Positions 45,811 through 57,844 are shown, counted from the first letter of the stretch. The stretch is 64,000 nucleotides of DNA from Liquidambar formosana (GCA_039720395.1 JBBPBK010000057.1:248001-312000), one strand, 5' to 3'. The notes: generated from the sequence alone by a model not told the origin. Numbers and translations: made by a program.

Positions 45811-47079
45811 ACCCCATGATATCTCATATGTGATAGTTTCAAGTAATGTCTTTAACATGGGTAGCTCCTACATGTCTGCAGCCAGGTACCCACATTAAGG
45901 GACGTTAGATGATCCTATAATGATGGAAGGCAATGAAGAATTCATTCCCCAATGACTTCTCCATTTTCAACTTAATATTAAATAAGAGGGGTTTTAAAGG
46001 GTCTCATCAAATTAACATGCATCCTATGTATCAAAATTTAAACATATAAATTATGCTATTTATAATCATACATCTCATGCTATTATAAATCATACATCGC
46101 ATGCTATTATATATCAACATATATAAAGTACCATATTTTGATATTAGTCCCTAAGTGAATAGGTAACATATACCAAACTATGGTATTGGAGCTAATACAA
46201 TTATCTCATAAATAAAAGCTCCCACTATGATGATTATGGACTTTGAGAGGATTCAATCCAAGCCAATAGATTGAATCCAAGGTCTAAGGTGGGTGTAGGT
46301 GATCGTAAAATAAACCATTCGTAACATGCATGCTTTCTTGAAAAACTTCTCTAAGCTTTCAAGTCCTTCAATCTGCTCCCTTGGCTTGATGGTCTCCACC
46401 ATTGGCTTGTTGGTCTCCATCATTGGCTTGTTGGGCTCCATCATACTCCTTTGGGTCCACCATGCTCCTTAGTGCGCTCTCGATTACATAACATTTACAT
46501 AATATATAGAAAGGGATACATAAGGGGAATGTGGGGTACATAAGAGAATGATAGAGAGAGAGGGAAGGTGGCATGCAAGCCCCAAATAATAAATTACATC
46601 ACCATAATAAAATTACAACTCTTGAAAAATTATTACAACCCATTCATAAGACGGCCAATCACAATTGGTTTAAGGGGTATAGTCCATAATCATCATCCAA
46701 ACACATACATACAATCTCATTGCATAATGTAAAGAAAAACTGTAAGCATTAAGACATATGGGCATTATGGTAATTCTCTTGAATGATTTACATTAATCTC
46801 ATTAATGCATCCTAATCTTATTAGGTTTAAACAAAAATATCCAGAATTAAATAAAGTCTTAACATTTAAGACATTTAGTTTCAATTAATCAAATTAATAG
46901 AAACATATAAAGTTTCCTAAAATAACTCTAATATCCAATATTAGGGTTTCCTTATTTAAACAAAACAATTTCATTTAATTAAGAATTTCCAGATTTTAAT
47001 TTAATCCCCAATTGTATTTTAAACCATTTAAAACATTATAAAATTAATCAATATTAATTAAATAATTAACATGGGAATT

Positions 47080-47520
47080 AAATAAAATCAATTAAATGAT
47101 GAATTAGTGCATTAGGGTTTCCTAAAACCCTAAACCCTAAATGCATAAGCCTAAACCCTAAATGCAAGCCCTAATCATTAAATGCCTTATGATTGGTCAT
47201 TTAATGACCAATCATTAAAACCCTAGGTTCATACGGTATTTAATAAAAGGGATTAGGGTTTAATTAATGCCAAATAGGGTATTTATTACCCTTAATTAAT
47301 TACACTAATTAGGGTTATCAAAAACCCTAACCCTAGACATCATTAATGGTATTAATTATGCCCTAACAATTAATAACCATGATTGGTCATTTAATGACCA
47401 ATCATTAACTCTTAATTAAGGTAATTAATATTCCAATTAGGGTTTTAATTAATGCCATAATGAAATTAGGGTTTCATCATTAACTCAAAATTAGGGTTTC
47501 ATCCTTAACTCTATGCAGCC
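47080..47520 (-). repeat. Telo-box and CCAAT-palindrome zone of copia C
   Basis: Perfect palindromes at 47189-47215 and 47379-47405, 190 bp apart as in copy A, among many AAACCCTAA motifs. Confidence 0.6.
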
Positions 47521-48897
47521 GTCACTACCAGGGGGCTGCCTGAGCTTGGCTAGGCTGCCATGGCCACCAACGACTGTGGGAGGCCATGGCCAGTCATGGG
47601 AGAACATCCTAGGGGTGTGGGACAAGCCTCTGGACATGTGAGAAGTGGTGGAAGTGGCTGCCATCATCAAGAACAATCAGGGTTTCCAAAACCCATTGCT
47701 GGAGCCATTGTTGCAGACCTTGAAGGTCACAATAGCTTCTAAATCCTTATCAATTCGACTCTTCCATTGAAACCAGCTTTTGTATCATGTCCCTACATGA
47801 AATACTAAGCCAATAGAAAAGGTTTGGATGATCATATCATCACCAATTGTTCTAAACAATTAAAATAACAGTAGGCTGCCCAGAATTTGACAGCATACTG
47901 TCCATGGTCAGAAATTGATTTAAAACCCAGCAAGATGATTAAGTCAGGCTACCAAACGAATTTTCCCAGTATCCTACATGTCTTAGGAAACTAATGCAAT
48001 TGGTTTCATGCAATTTGGAGTTCCCTAACTCAAGTTCTAATCAAAACTCCATTGATGACTTTTCTGCAGAGAAAATCTGCTATGCTGTTCATGAAAAATT
48101 TTCAAACTTTTTGAATCTTTTTCCATCAAAACCTTTTTGAAACTTAAAGAAAATCATATACACATGATATATAATGATCCTACAATGATCTTCCATCATA
48201 AATACAGCAGCTTTAATTAGAATTAATTGCAAGAACCTTAGGGTTCTAAAACCCAGATTCAGCCTCCATGGTGTTCTTCTCCTTCTTCCTTCTGTTCTAG
48301 CATCTTAATCCAATTATGATGCATCTAAATGCTTGGGAACCTTTCCCTTCCATGTCTAGAACATAACCCAAGTGATGGCAACCATTGCCATGCCTTTGAT
48401 CTCCATCAATAACTCAAAGTTGTGGCTATTGCATCATTCCCGAGCAAAACTGTCTTTCCAGACAGCCTGTAGTAAAAAATTCATAACTTTCACTACAGAA
48501 CTCGGATTGACGCGCCGTTTGTTGGGTTGGAAAGCTTATTCGAAGAGCTTTCTAACCATATATGGATTGAAAATTTTGGAGAAGAACTCTGAATTCGGCA
48601 GGCAAAACAAGATGACGGTTTTTCATGGCAACCATGAAAACTGTTCATAACAGTTTTATAAAACCCTAGTTTCCTTATTCTTTTTCTCCAAACTCAAACC
48701 CTATGCAACCTATTGCATCCATGGCTACACTTAACCATCAATTAGAAGAGGAGTAGAAGAGAATTGACCTAGGGTTCCAAACCCTAGGTTCAGCCATGGA
48801 GGAAAACCAATTATGCAGAAAAATTTTCCAGATTTTTGAATCATTCAACTACACCATAATTACCAGCCCATATGTATTTTGTATTATGCATAATCAT

Positions 48898-48910
48898 GGC
48901 TCTGATACCA
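48898..48910 (-). other. Primer binding site, copia C
   Basis: TGGTATCAGAGCC in element sense, one base from the 5' LTR; initiator tRNA-Met type. Confidence 0.9.
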
Positions 48911-48911
48911 C

Positions 48912-50569
48912 TGTTGGGAATCGAACAAGAGGGAAAAATAGAAGTGCGGAATATAAAAAAATTTTCCTACGATTCCCAATCCCATGAATCTAACTATGCA
49001 TAACACAAAATCAAACCCTAACTACGAAGAGGGTTAGAACACTTACAGGATTTTTGTCTTCTCCGTTTTGCTCCAAGCTTCTACTCCGGACAGCGGTGAA
49101 TAAGCAGCCCAAGTGTGCTGCCTCCAATGGTATCCACACCTAGCTAGAGCTTCAAGCCTTTTCTTACTTCTTCCTTGTTGTTGCTAGAGGTGGAGAAGAG
49201 AGAGAGAGAGAAGAGAGCCTCCAAAGAGCTGGACGGCTAGGGTTTTTTGTGCAAGCCTCTTATGCCATGTCACACATAAGTGTGACTTATATAGGCAGCC
49301 CACTAAAGGGGGCTGGCCATGGGAAGAAACCCTAATAGGGTTATGTGTAATTACACTTAATTGCACATTAACCCCTATTATTTGTATCAAATACAAATAG
49401 GCCTATAAAGAACTATTCTTTATTCACTAAAACCCTTTCTCTCATAGACTTTAAAGCCCTTCTTGCATGATCAGTGTGTGACCCATTGGGTTCACATCAT
49501 TAAGTAGTAGGAATAGCACGAGGTGTGCACAATGGAACTCTTTCCATTTAGGGTCTAATTGGAACTCCTTCCAATTCCCTAATTGATTATAACTCACTTA
49601 TATCAATTAGGGCTTCTACTAACCATGAGTAACACCTAGCATATGGCTCATGGTGTGGTCCTTAATGAGGTGAATAGTCATTTACAAAGAACCCTTCTGT
49701 TATAGTTTATAGGTTACAATTGCATCCTTCCTTCAACACAATGTCTCCAATTGAACTAATAGGACATGGAAGTCTGTCAAGTCCCTAGTTCAATTACTTT
49801 ATACTCATTCATAGATATCAACTCATTGATGAACTCATGAAACTCTTTTCATATTCATCCTACCATGGCCATGGATTTAATGAGTTATATTATGAATGCT
49901 ATATGAGACATTCTCTCTCTTTTTCCTGAGAGTGATGGATCCCTTGTTGATCACTCACATGCCTTCATACACATAGCAGTAGGGCCAATGAACACCTTTG
50001 CAGACCCCTGAATAGGATATGCACTTAGTGTTATCAAACTTCTAAAGCTACATGCATAAGGCAACTATGGTGTCTCAGGTCTAAGGATTACTTGTACCAC
50101 TATAACAATGAGAAACTGATTGACAGGCAGGATAAAACTCCATTCAGTTTATCTCATATCTTTGGTCACATTCAGTGTACCTATTCTCGTAATAGGCACC
50201 CACTTGTTGGTTGTAGTTTCTCCACACAAATAGCTTGAGACTAGCTATCCTCCTATAGAGTCAACCTAACAAGTGCTAGTCCTATGGTTCATTACTGTCC
50301 ATCATAGTGAACCTTTAACTAGGAATGCTTTAGGAGTTTAGTACAGAGATATATCTATAGTCTCAAAATTACAACTCTTTGTAATTCCATATTCTCAACT
50401 CTAACTCCATGGACATATTATGTAAATATAAATGATGCATATAAACATAATAGAATAAGCCCTTTTATTAAATCAATAATAAATGTGACATACATAAATG
50501 AAATCAAATGATTGTTCCTAATCCCTAAACAATCATCTCTATGATTGGCTCTAGGGCATAATCCTAACA
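48912..50569 (-). repeat. 5' LTR of copia C
   Basis: 1658 bp, almost identical to its partner at 40864-42521. TATA box complement at 49286-49293. Confidence 0.9.
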
Positions 50570-50630
50570 CCAATCCCTCGGGGGATGTGTCAACAGGCAC
50601 TTGTATCTGATTCAACAGTTTCAACACGGT
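50570..50630 (-). CDS. Short gag-pro segment of D between C and H
   Basis: About 20 codons (…L-L-N-Q-I-Q-V-P-V-D-T-S-P-E-G…) that sit between two insertions. They match 62748-62810 of E, which shows that C and H both landed in one once-continuous frame. The segment includes one copy of each target duplication (CCAAT and ACGGT). Confidence 0.9.
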
Positions 50631-52775
50631 TGTGGACCCCAAAAAAGAGTTACAAGGCCCACAGGAGGGTTTAAAAGTCGCCAATCTGTGGACCCAGGAA
50701 AAGAGGGCCCACGAATGGGTTTGGAAAAAGAAAGGAGTCGCCACCTTATTTTTTAAAGGAAACAAGGAAAACCCTAAAAACAGTTTTGTTTTAGGAAAAC
50801 AAAAGATTGACTCCATATTTAAAAATGGAAAGGCAAATGATCTTTTGGAAACCAGAGAATTCGGGGATTCGGAGGCTAAGTTACGATATGGGAAGGTTCT
50901 AGGCAAAGCCTATAGGCACCCATATCGCCCTAAACGGTCTCTTAATTTAATTGGGCTAAATCAAAGTCTTAATCACACATAAATCAACAGTTATCATCAC
51001 AAGACAGCATGCATATCATTCATTCATTCATCCATATAATCATGTAAATCAAAGAAAAAACAGAAAAAAGAAGGAGGGGGAGAAAACCTAGGATACTTAG
51101 TATCCTAGGGCGGACTTGAACCTCACAAGGAGCGCCTACGTACCATGTATGGACATACATGGATCAAAGTCCACGTAGTTCGAATAGGAATAGGGTTATA
51201 ACCTAATCAAGGCCTATGGTAAACCCTAAGTTTCCTTTCAAGTAAAACATGGTAAGTTTCCAAAATAAATGATTCTCAAAAGATTTTTGGTAAAACATGG
51301 AATTTTGATAAGAAATGGAAACCTTGATTCAAAAGGTATTTGTTATTGAAAGGAAACTATAAGGATTGCCATGTTCCCCTATTAGGAAATAACCCTAGGG
51401 GGGAGAAAGGGAAAGTTTCAAAGGAAGGAAAGAAGGGTGAATTGGGGCACCCTCATACCCTACTTACCTTAAGCGAAAGCAACCTGTCAAAGTAACCACC
51501 CTATTGCATAGGGTAATTACCTTATTTGTAAGATTTCATCTTATAATAGCCAAAATAACCACCCCACATTGGTGGGGTAGTTGCAACCTGTTGTACCTGT
51601 CAAAGCACCTGCAATTTCCATGCAAAACATACCAAAATACCAACCACCCAGGCTAGATTCCAAATCAAGCCATTATCATGCTTAAACATAAGCAAACACA
51701 TACTCAAAATATCATATCAAGGACAAATAACAGATCTGGACAGAATTGAAATAAGGCTTAAAATCAACCACAAGTCATGCAACAACATGAATCATAAGCT
51801 AACTAAAACCCTAATTCAACCCTACATGCAATGACATGCAAAAAACCCTAAAATCAACTATATGAATGCTAGAAATATCATAGTTACCTAATATGGAACA
51901 CATATGTAGCAACTATGAAGAAAAAAACAGAGAAAATCCCTAACTAATCATGCTATATGCAACTTTCCTAATACAAGGATGAATGAAACCCTAGGATCAC
52001 AATTGTGCTAAAAAACACATAGAATAACTCTAAATCATGCAAAACTCATCATAGACATCATTCTAATCATGCATATTAATCAATAGAAGCATCAACACAT
52101 GATAAAAATACAAGCTTGCACATGAAATATAGCTATTCTAAGCTTAAACTCAATTCCAGCACTAAGGAAACCCTAGAATCCCAAACATGCAATAAATCAC
52201 ATGGAATAGCATCCTAGCATACTAAACAGCCCATAAACATTATCCTAATCATGCATACTAACTAATAGAAATAGCAAAACACAATAAAAACACAAACTTT
52301 AATATGCAAAAGAGTTATTTCATGCAGAAAACCATTTCAGCACTAAGGAAACCCTAAAGTCCCAAACGTGCAGTAAATCACATGGAATATCATCCTAGCA
52401 TACTAAACAGCCCACAAACATTATCCTAACCATGCATACTAACTAATAGAAGCAAAGAAACATGATAAAGACATACACTTTAACATGAAATCATCCTAAA
52501 AAACCTAACTTTAAGAGAAGAGGTGGAAGGGGGAATACCCATGGTGAAGTATCCTTTTGCTGCTGTAGGGAATCCTCCTTCTCTTGTGTACTGCTGGGAG
52601 TTCCTTCCTTCAGGCCTTCAAGCAATGCTCCAGCCCTCCTTCAAGCTTTCTCTCACACTCTCTCACTCAAAGTATAGGTTAAACTACCCTAAGGATGGCT
52701 GCCATAGCCTCCAAGTCTCACACATGCCTCACACTTCAGAATTTTGCCTCCCTCCATTGCTGAAGTATAAAGGGG

Positions 52776-52783
52776 TATTTATA
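52776..52783 (-). promoter_or_regulatory. TATA box of LTR H
   Basis: TATAAATA in element sense (context CCTATAAATACCCC). Confidence 0.55.
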
Positions 52784-52969
52784 GGGATTGAAGGGAAACC
52801 CTCAATGGTTGGGATTAAAACCCTAGGGATTGATCCAAGGGCTCTTAGAGGTTACCTTGGGGCTCAAGTAGGTCAAATAGGGCTGAAATTAGGGTTAAAT
52901 GGCGGCTGGAAGCGAGCAAATCCGAGGAAATAGGGAGGGAGCCGCGTCAAAGCTCAAAAAAGGAAAGAG

Positions 52970-53072
52970 GCTCGGGTGACCACCTGGGGCTGGGCGGCTA
53001 GCCACCTGGCCTTGGGCGGCTGACCACCTGGGCTGGGCGGTTAGCCGCCAGGCCCCAGATGGTCACCCGAGC
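52970..53072. repeat. GC-rich snap-back module in LTR H
   Basis: Outer arms 52970-52990 and 53052-53072 pair at 20 of 21 positions. The pairing continues inwards with some mismatches, so most of the 103 nt can fold. Inside are repeated GGGCGGCTAGCC and GACCACCTGG words. Confidence 0.7.
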
Positions 53073-53780
53073 GCGCCATCAGCAATTGCCTTATTTGAGC
53101 CCTTTCAGCTTCCAAATGTGTTTCGGGGGTCAAATGGAGTCCGATTTTGACGAAACGAAAGCCAAAACGACCGTGCTTCGATGAGGAATGTAATTTAAGA
53201 CATTTTAGGGCAAAAATCCCTGGCCATGGCTGCATGGTTGGGTTTTACAAAAGCGGCTAACCGCTATGCACCACCGTCGCTAAGCTTAGGTATGCACATA
53301 TGGTCGCACCGAATGCTTTCCAATTCAAAATTCAACCTTCCAAAACATCTTTGGGAATGAAATTAAGACTAATTAAAGTCAAATGGGTGGGAATTGAGTG
53401 AAAATCATGAGCCAATTTGAGCCAACCCGAAGTGGGTCTCTTAACCAACTTGAACCGTATTGAGCCATTTTAATCTCGAACCATGAATTCATCAAATTGA
53501 ACCCATAAATACCTCAAATGCATTCTCATGAACTCCAATTGACAACTTGGAGATCATTTCAAGGTTAAATAGAAAGTTCCTGACCGAAAAGACGGTTATG
53601 CCCCTCAAGTCACAAAAGTTCTTATTAACCCTCAAGATCAACTCCAAATTGAACCAAAATTCATATCCAATGTCCTTGTGATTCTAGAAAACTAATGCAA
53701 GTAACTAGACTCAAAAACAAAACAATAACCTACATGAAATGGTGAGCCCTAGTAAGGTGGTGCAAAAATGGGGTGTGACA

Positions 53781-55822
53781 ACGGTCTGTCTGTGCTTATG
53801 CGAGGCCATGAGCAAGCCCCAAATAGTAATGTTGGCATTGGTCTTCTTCAGCTGTCTAAGCACTTCATCCTCTTCTTCTTGCAAGCTAGGACGCCTCTGC
53901 CCTTCCAAATCTTCCAACGGATTTTCAGATTCTAGGTGGGGGGGCTTGAAATGACGACCCCCTCTGGTTATATGGTCCAACTCATCATCGCTAGCCCATA
54001 TGTCATGGACTTCCTCGGAGTCATTCATCAAGTCATCCCATTCTATCATGTCGATGCTCTCCATCTCTGTCGGCAAGTCATCCCAACCTGAAGGGACTAT
54101 CGGCTCATCTGATATCGGACTTGGGCTTGAGTACAGCACATAGTAATCATATTTCCCCGACGCTTCACCTAATAGGCCAACCTGAGGATCCCCTGCTTCA
54201 TATCTTTCTTTCAGCTCTTGTTGGATAGATTTCTTTGGCAACAACAAAACCTTTTGGTCAATGAGGTCTTGGATGATCTTCTTTAGTATAGAACAAGCCT
54301 TGGTGTCATGGCCGGGTGCACGATGGTATTGGCAATATTGGTGAGGGGTTGATGGTCTTGGCTTTGGTGGAAGTGGCATGATAAGGCTGTTATTGCGGCA
54401 AATGGTGAAGAGACGGGTTAAGGTCATGGGGAGCGGAGTGTATTGTCTTATGGGATGGCGAGGGCGAGAGGATTCAACCCCAATGGCATTTATGGTGTTA
54501 GGTGGGGGTGTGTTGTTGTGTGATGGGAGAGGATTACGGGTGACATTTGGACGGGTTGGTGGTGAAATGACTTGCTTGTCAATGAGGTCTTGGACTTGGT
54601 GGCGAAGGCGAATACAGCGATTGGTGGCATGGCCTTTGGATTGGTGGTACTTGTAGTACTCATTCTCATTGTAGCTCTTGGGTAAGGGATTTGGTGGAGG
54701 TCTTGGGTCGAGTGGCTTCAATAGGTCACGACCTATGAGCTTTTCAAGGACTCTTTCGAGTGGCATGAATAGGTCAGTGAATTGGCGAGGTGGGTTGACA
54801 TCATTGAGAGAAAAGGGTTGGAGTGGTTGAGTTATGGTGTTGACCTCGGCATTGTTCTTCCCAGTAAAGTTTGTCTTGCGACTTCTCACTTCCTCAGTCT
54901 TGATTGTCCCATCATTGATAGCATCTTCAACCTGCGTGCCAGCCCCAATGAGAGCTTTGAAATTTGGGAAATAGTGGGCAAATAGGTGCTTGTGATACAC
55001 GGGCAGCAAGTTCTTAACCACTAACTGAATTTGGTCCTCCTCATTCGGCCTATCCGTCATTCTCGACGCCTTTTGTCTCCACCTTGTAATGTAAGCGGAG
55101 AAAGTTTCATGAGCCCCTTGCTTGGTAGTTTCTAGGTCCCTTCGAGTAACGTCCACCTCTGTGTTATACTTGTAGTGCTCTGAAAACTCATTGCATATGT
55201 CTTCCCAAGTCCGGGTTCTATTCTCATCCAAGGATAAGAACCATTTCAAAGCTGAAGTGGCCAAGGTTTCATGGAACATTTGAGCTAAAAGCTCGTCAGT
55301 AGCCCCTCGAGGGTGCATAGCTCGCACGTACATCTTCAAATGAGTCTTAGGGCAACCCGTCCCATCGGACTTTTCTAACTCCGGCATCTTGAATTGTAGT
55401 GGAATACGAGCCGTCGGAAACAGGGATAGAGTCCGCACATCGACCATGTCATCAGCCCTGCGAATCCCTTTTATGGTTCTCTCCAAAGCTTCTACCTTGC
55501 TAGCTAACACGGAATCACTGCTAGTACCTTTCCCCTTGGCTTCCCCTTCTAGGTTGGTGACCTTAGGTTTCGAGCTACTTTCCCCCCTTGTCTTGGTGTT
55601 CTCATTGGATTGAGGTCCCTCTTTGGTGCCAGCCCCATGAGGTATACCCGAGGAATGGGCCTTAGAGCCATTTTGTTCAAGATCCACCATCTTCTGTTGG
55701 TTCTCTTGAGCCATTTTCAATGCGGTATCGGATGTCTCGGCGGTATGGTCAAGCTTGGCCATGATGGCTTTCAGGCAAGCCTCAAGGTCAAAGTGCCCCT
55801 CACTAGTTCTTTCGTCGGCCAT
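53781..55822 (-). CDS. gag: Gag of element D (3' end interrupted by LTR H)
   Basis: The start is taken at the ATG at 55822 (context GACATGGCC); the frame is open 22 codons further up only from a GTG. A charged, helical N-terminus is followed by the retrotransposon gag capsid domain at about residues 140-300, with T-L-A-T-S-A-L-K-W-F and R-T-W-E-D-I-C-N-E-F blocks. Two zinc-knuckle-like motifs of C-x2-H-x4-H-x4-C type lie near residues 390 and 497. In the first, the leading Cys is Tyr in D (Y-Y-K-Y-H) while E keeps Cys. The tail is acidic. Gag forms the particle and packages RNA. The frame is intact up to the LTR H insertion, after which the listed C-terminus is LTR sequence. Confidence 0.92.
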
Positions 55823-56326
55823 GTCTGTCTGATGGGTAGACTCAACACTCACTAGACGCCCTTGTGGATTGCGGATCCAAGCCAGCACGTCTATGGATAG
55901 AAAAGTTTTAACCTTTAGCCTAAGGACTTGTCCTAAACCTCCATATTTTCCTTAATGAACTCGGTCTCTACACCATGTTCAATTAATTCATTCCTTTTAT
56001 CCAATTACCTTTATAAGGGTCATGGATTAAGGGTATGTTTTAAAAGAATAGGGTATAGAGTCCTTCAATTAGGTTTAATTAATCCCCTAGGACTAGCACA
56101 TCACAAACATAACTTTACATCCTATTTCCTTAACTTATTCCTCCTAACCCATGACCTTAACGAAGGCTAGGGTTTAAAGGTCTATATTAAGGGCATAGGA
56201 TATAAAGCCTCACACCACAAACACGGCATAGCATCATTACAAACAATTGTGGGTGCATAAAGGTGAGACCGTAGTGTCCTACAAGTCTGTCTATATGGAC
56301 TAATGATAAGGGTAGGCTAGGGTCCT

Positions 56327-56593
56327 TCACTTGCTTGAGCAATCCTTATACCTAACCACATGTGGCATCAGGAACGCCGCATGGGTCCAGCAGTACGTGA
56401 TTAACTCATTTAATATACCCAAGGGCAAGCCCAAGGGTACTAGGCAAGAGAGGTTGATAGCTTTCGCCCCAACACATGGAATCAGGAAAACCAAGGTTGA
56501 GACTAGGCCGATCGTTGGCAAGGATACATCGAGGGACATCGATCCTAACATGCAAGAGTTTGCGCACACAATGCAATAAATGAAAGCACACAA
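56327..56593 (-). CDS. Small leader ORF (88 codons) of D
   Basis: An open frame in D sense between the primer site and gag. The same 88-residue protein is predicted from E at 59934-60200, and one of the base differences (CAT against CAC for His) is silent. It is hydrophobic, with several Cys. The opposite strand is also open over 82 codons, so low stop density could explain it. Whether it is translated is unknown. Confidence 0.3.
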   Translation of the reverse strand: MCAFIYCIVCANSCMLGSMSLDVSLPTIGLVSTLVFLIPCVGAKAINLSCLVPLGLPLGILNELITYCWTHAAFLMPHVVRYKDCSSK

Positions 56594-56678
56594 TCAAGCG
56601 GATGCAATGTGATTGATTTTAATTAAACATAAGAAATTAACCTAGCCCATTTAAACTTTATAGAGTCTAGCCCACAAA

Positions 56679-56696
56679 TCCCCAGTGGAGTCGCCA
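56679..56696 (-). other. Primer binding site of D
   Basis: TGGCGACTCCACTGGGGA in element sense, three bases from the LTR. It starts with TGG, as a tRNA CCA end requires. This type is usual in Ogre/Tat elements, where it is attributed to tRNA-Arg; I could not check the tRNA. Confidence 0.75.
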
Positions 56697-56699
56697 AAC

Positions 56700-57043
56700 T
56701 GTGAACCCCGGAAATTGGGCCCACAAGGGATTGAAAGAAAATGGGTTTGAAAAAGAAAAAGGAAAGGAGTCGCCACCTTATTTTTTAAAGGAAACAAGGA
56801 AAACCCTAAAAATAGTTTGTTTTAGGAAAACAATTTGAATGACTCCATAAAAAAGGAAAGGCAAAAACCAATCTTTTGAAAACTAAAGAAATCGGGGATT
56901 CGGAGGCTAAGTTATGACATGGGAAGGTTCTAGGCAAAGCCTATAGGCACCCATGTCACCCTTTCGGTCTCTCAGTTCATTTGGGCTAAATCAAGATCTT
57001 TCCATACAAAAATCAGCAAGTATATCATCACAAGAATTGCATG
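56700..57043 (-). repeat. 5' LTR of D, first 344 bp only
   Basis: It starts TGTGAACCCC (the U5 end) and stops at ...ATTGCATG, where element E begins. In D's 3' LTR the same word continues GCATGCATATCATAT, so the missing 2.47 kb should lie beyond E if E is a simple insertion. Confidence 0.85.
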
Positions 57044-57633
57044 TGTCACACCCCATTTTTGCACCACCTTACTAGGGCTCATCATTTCATGCATGTTTTT
57101 GTTTTGTTTTTGAGTCTAGTCACTTGCATTAGTTTTCTAGAGTCACAAGGACAATGGATATGAATGTTGGTTCAAATTGGAGTTGATCTTGAGGGATAAT
57201 AAGAGCTTTTGTGACTTGAGGGGCATAATCGTCTTTTAAGTCCTAAACTTTTCATTTGACCTTGGAATGATCTCCAAATTGTCAATTGGAGTTCATATGG
57301 ATGCATAAGAGGTATTTCTAGGTTCAATTTGGTAAGTCAATGGCTCGGGATTAAAATGGCTCGATGTAGTTCAAGTTGGTTAATTGACCCTTCCTTGGGT
57401 TAGCTCTAATTGACTCACAATTACCAACCAAATCTTTTCAAATTGACTTTCATTAGTCATCATTTTACCCTCAAAAGTGTTTCATGAAGTTCAATTTTGA
57501 TATGGCCTGATGATGAGTTTAGTGTGGTCATTTACGGATTATCCTTGAAGAATTAGTGCGAATCACAGCATGAGATTTTTGGTTAAAATGAAAAGAAAAT
57601 TATTTTATTAAATTAGCCATTTTTATCATGACA

Positions 57634-57697
57634 CTAACACGTGTACGTATGTGATGAGTGTGTGTACGCACATACGATACATGTGCATGCGTGTTAG
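57634..57697 (+). promoter_or_regulatory. G-box and inverted repeat in U3 of E
   Basis: CTAACACG (57634-57641) pairs with CGTGTTAG (57690-57697), and CGTATGTG (57646-57653) pairs with CACATACG (57669-57676). The left arm contains CACGTG (57638-57643) and TACGTA (57644-57649), both known plant bZIP-type core sites. It is about 140 bp before the TATA box. Present in LTR1, F and D's 3' LTR as well. Regulation by bZIP factors is inference. Confidence 0.5.
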
Positions 57698-57836
57698 CGG
57701 TCAGTCTCCCAATTTTTATAAAAGACAATTTCCTTTTCCTATTCAGATTAGAAGTCTTTTATCATTATAAAATACCTTTTGATTATTCTCCAAAGAAACC
57801 TAGTCCAGGAAGGAAAGGGAAACTCCAGATTTCAGC

Positions 57837-57844
57837 TATAAATA
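57837..57844 (+). promoter_or_regulatory. TATA box of element E
   Basis: TATAAATA in the context CAGCTATAAATACTC. It is the likely core promoter of the element RNA. Confidence 0.6.

Larger units (their letters stand above)
42522..48911 (-). pseudogene. Decayed internal region of copia C
   Basis: It matches the B interior closely, with RT relic near 43390-43430, RNase H words near 42715-42800, three equal-loop hairpins near 45590-45810 and the telo-box zone at 47080-47520. It carries an extra 24-bp tandem unit near 46391-46440 that B lacks. The PPT complement is at 42522-42536. There is no intact gag or pol. Confidence 0.7.
40864..50569 (-). mobile_element. Complete copia element C inside gag-pro of D
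   Basis: 9706 bp, minus strand, with two 1658-bp LTRs (40864-42521 and 48912-50569), PPT complement at 42522-42536, primer site at 48898-48910 and CCAAT on both sides. By eye I found a single LTR difference (TTTATTG near 41198 against TTTTTTG near 49246), so it is the youngest or among the youngest insertions here. The interior (42522-48911) is decayed in the same way as B, with no long ORF. It interrupts D just before the protease. Confidence 0.95.
50631..53780 (-). mobile_element. Solo gypsy LTR H inside gag-pro of D
   Basis: 3150 bp from TGTGGACCCC to GGGGTGTGACA, flanked by ACGGT at 50626-50630 and 53781-53785. E carries the unbroken target (complement of CACGGTCTGTC). There is no internal region, so it is a solo LTR. 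It belongs to the same subfamily as G and shares termini and general plan with the D/E LTRs, but is about 350 bp longer and rather different inside. TATA box at 52776-52783; GC-rich snap-back at 52970-53072. Confidence 0.95.
25697..57043 (-). mobile_element. Tat/Retand-like gypsy element D (with nested insertions)
   Basis: A large element on the minus strand. In element sense: 5' LTR fragment (56700-57043), primer site, leader, gag, aspartic protease with G-patch-like motif, putative intron, RT, first RNase H, second RNase H, integrase, A-rich tract, antisense ORF, hairpin tandem array, PPT and 3' LTR (25697-28507). Three later insertions lie inside it: F, C and H. Without them D spans about 15.7 kb, and about 18 kb if its 5' LTR were complete. 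Dual RNase H, the PBS type, an extra antisense ORF after pol and a tandem array in the 3' region together point to the Tat lineage, Retand-like. It is disabled by the insertions and by a 1-nt frameshift in the second RNase H. The outer 4 bases of its 3' LTR are missing. Confidence 0.9.

Noticed and set aside
50418..50906. 162-codon ORF on the minus strand and 116-codon ORF on the plus strand (50632-50982)
   Set aside because: They read across the ends of copia C, D and LTR H, so they are chimeras of unrelated sequence.
54378..55855. Frames of 67-92 codons on the strand opposite gag
   Set aside because: Shadow frames of gag; the protein-like sequence is on the minus strand.
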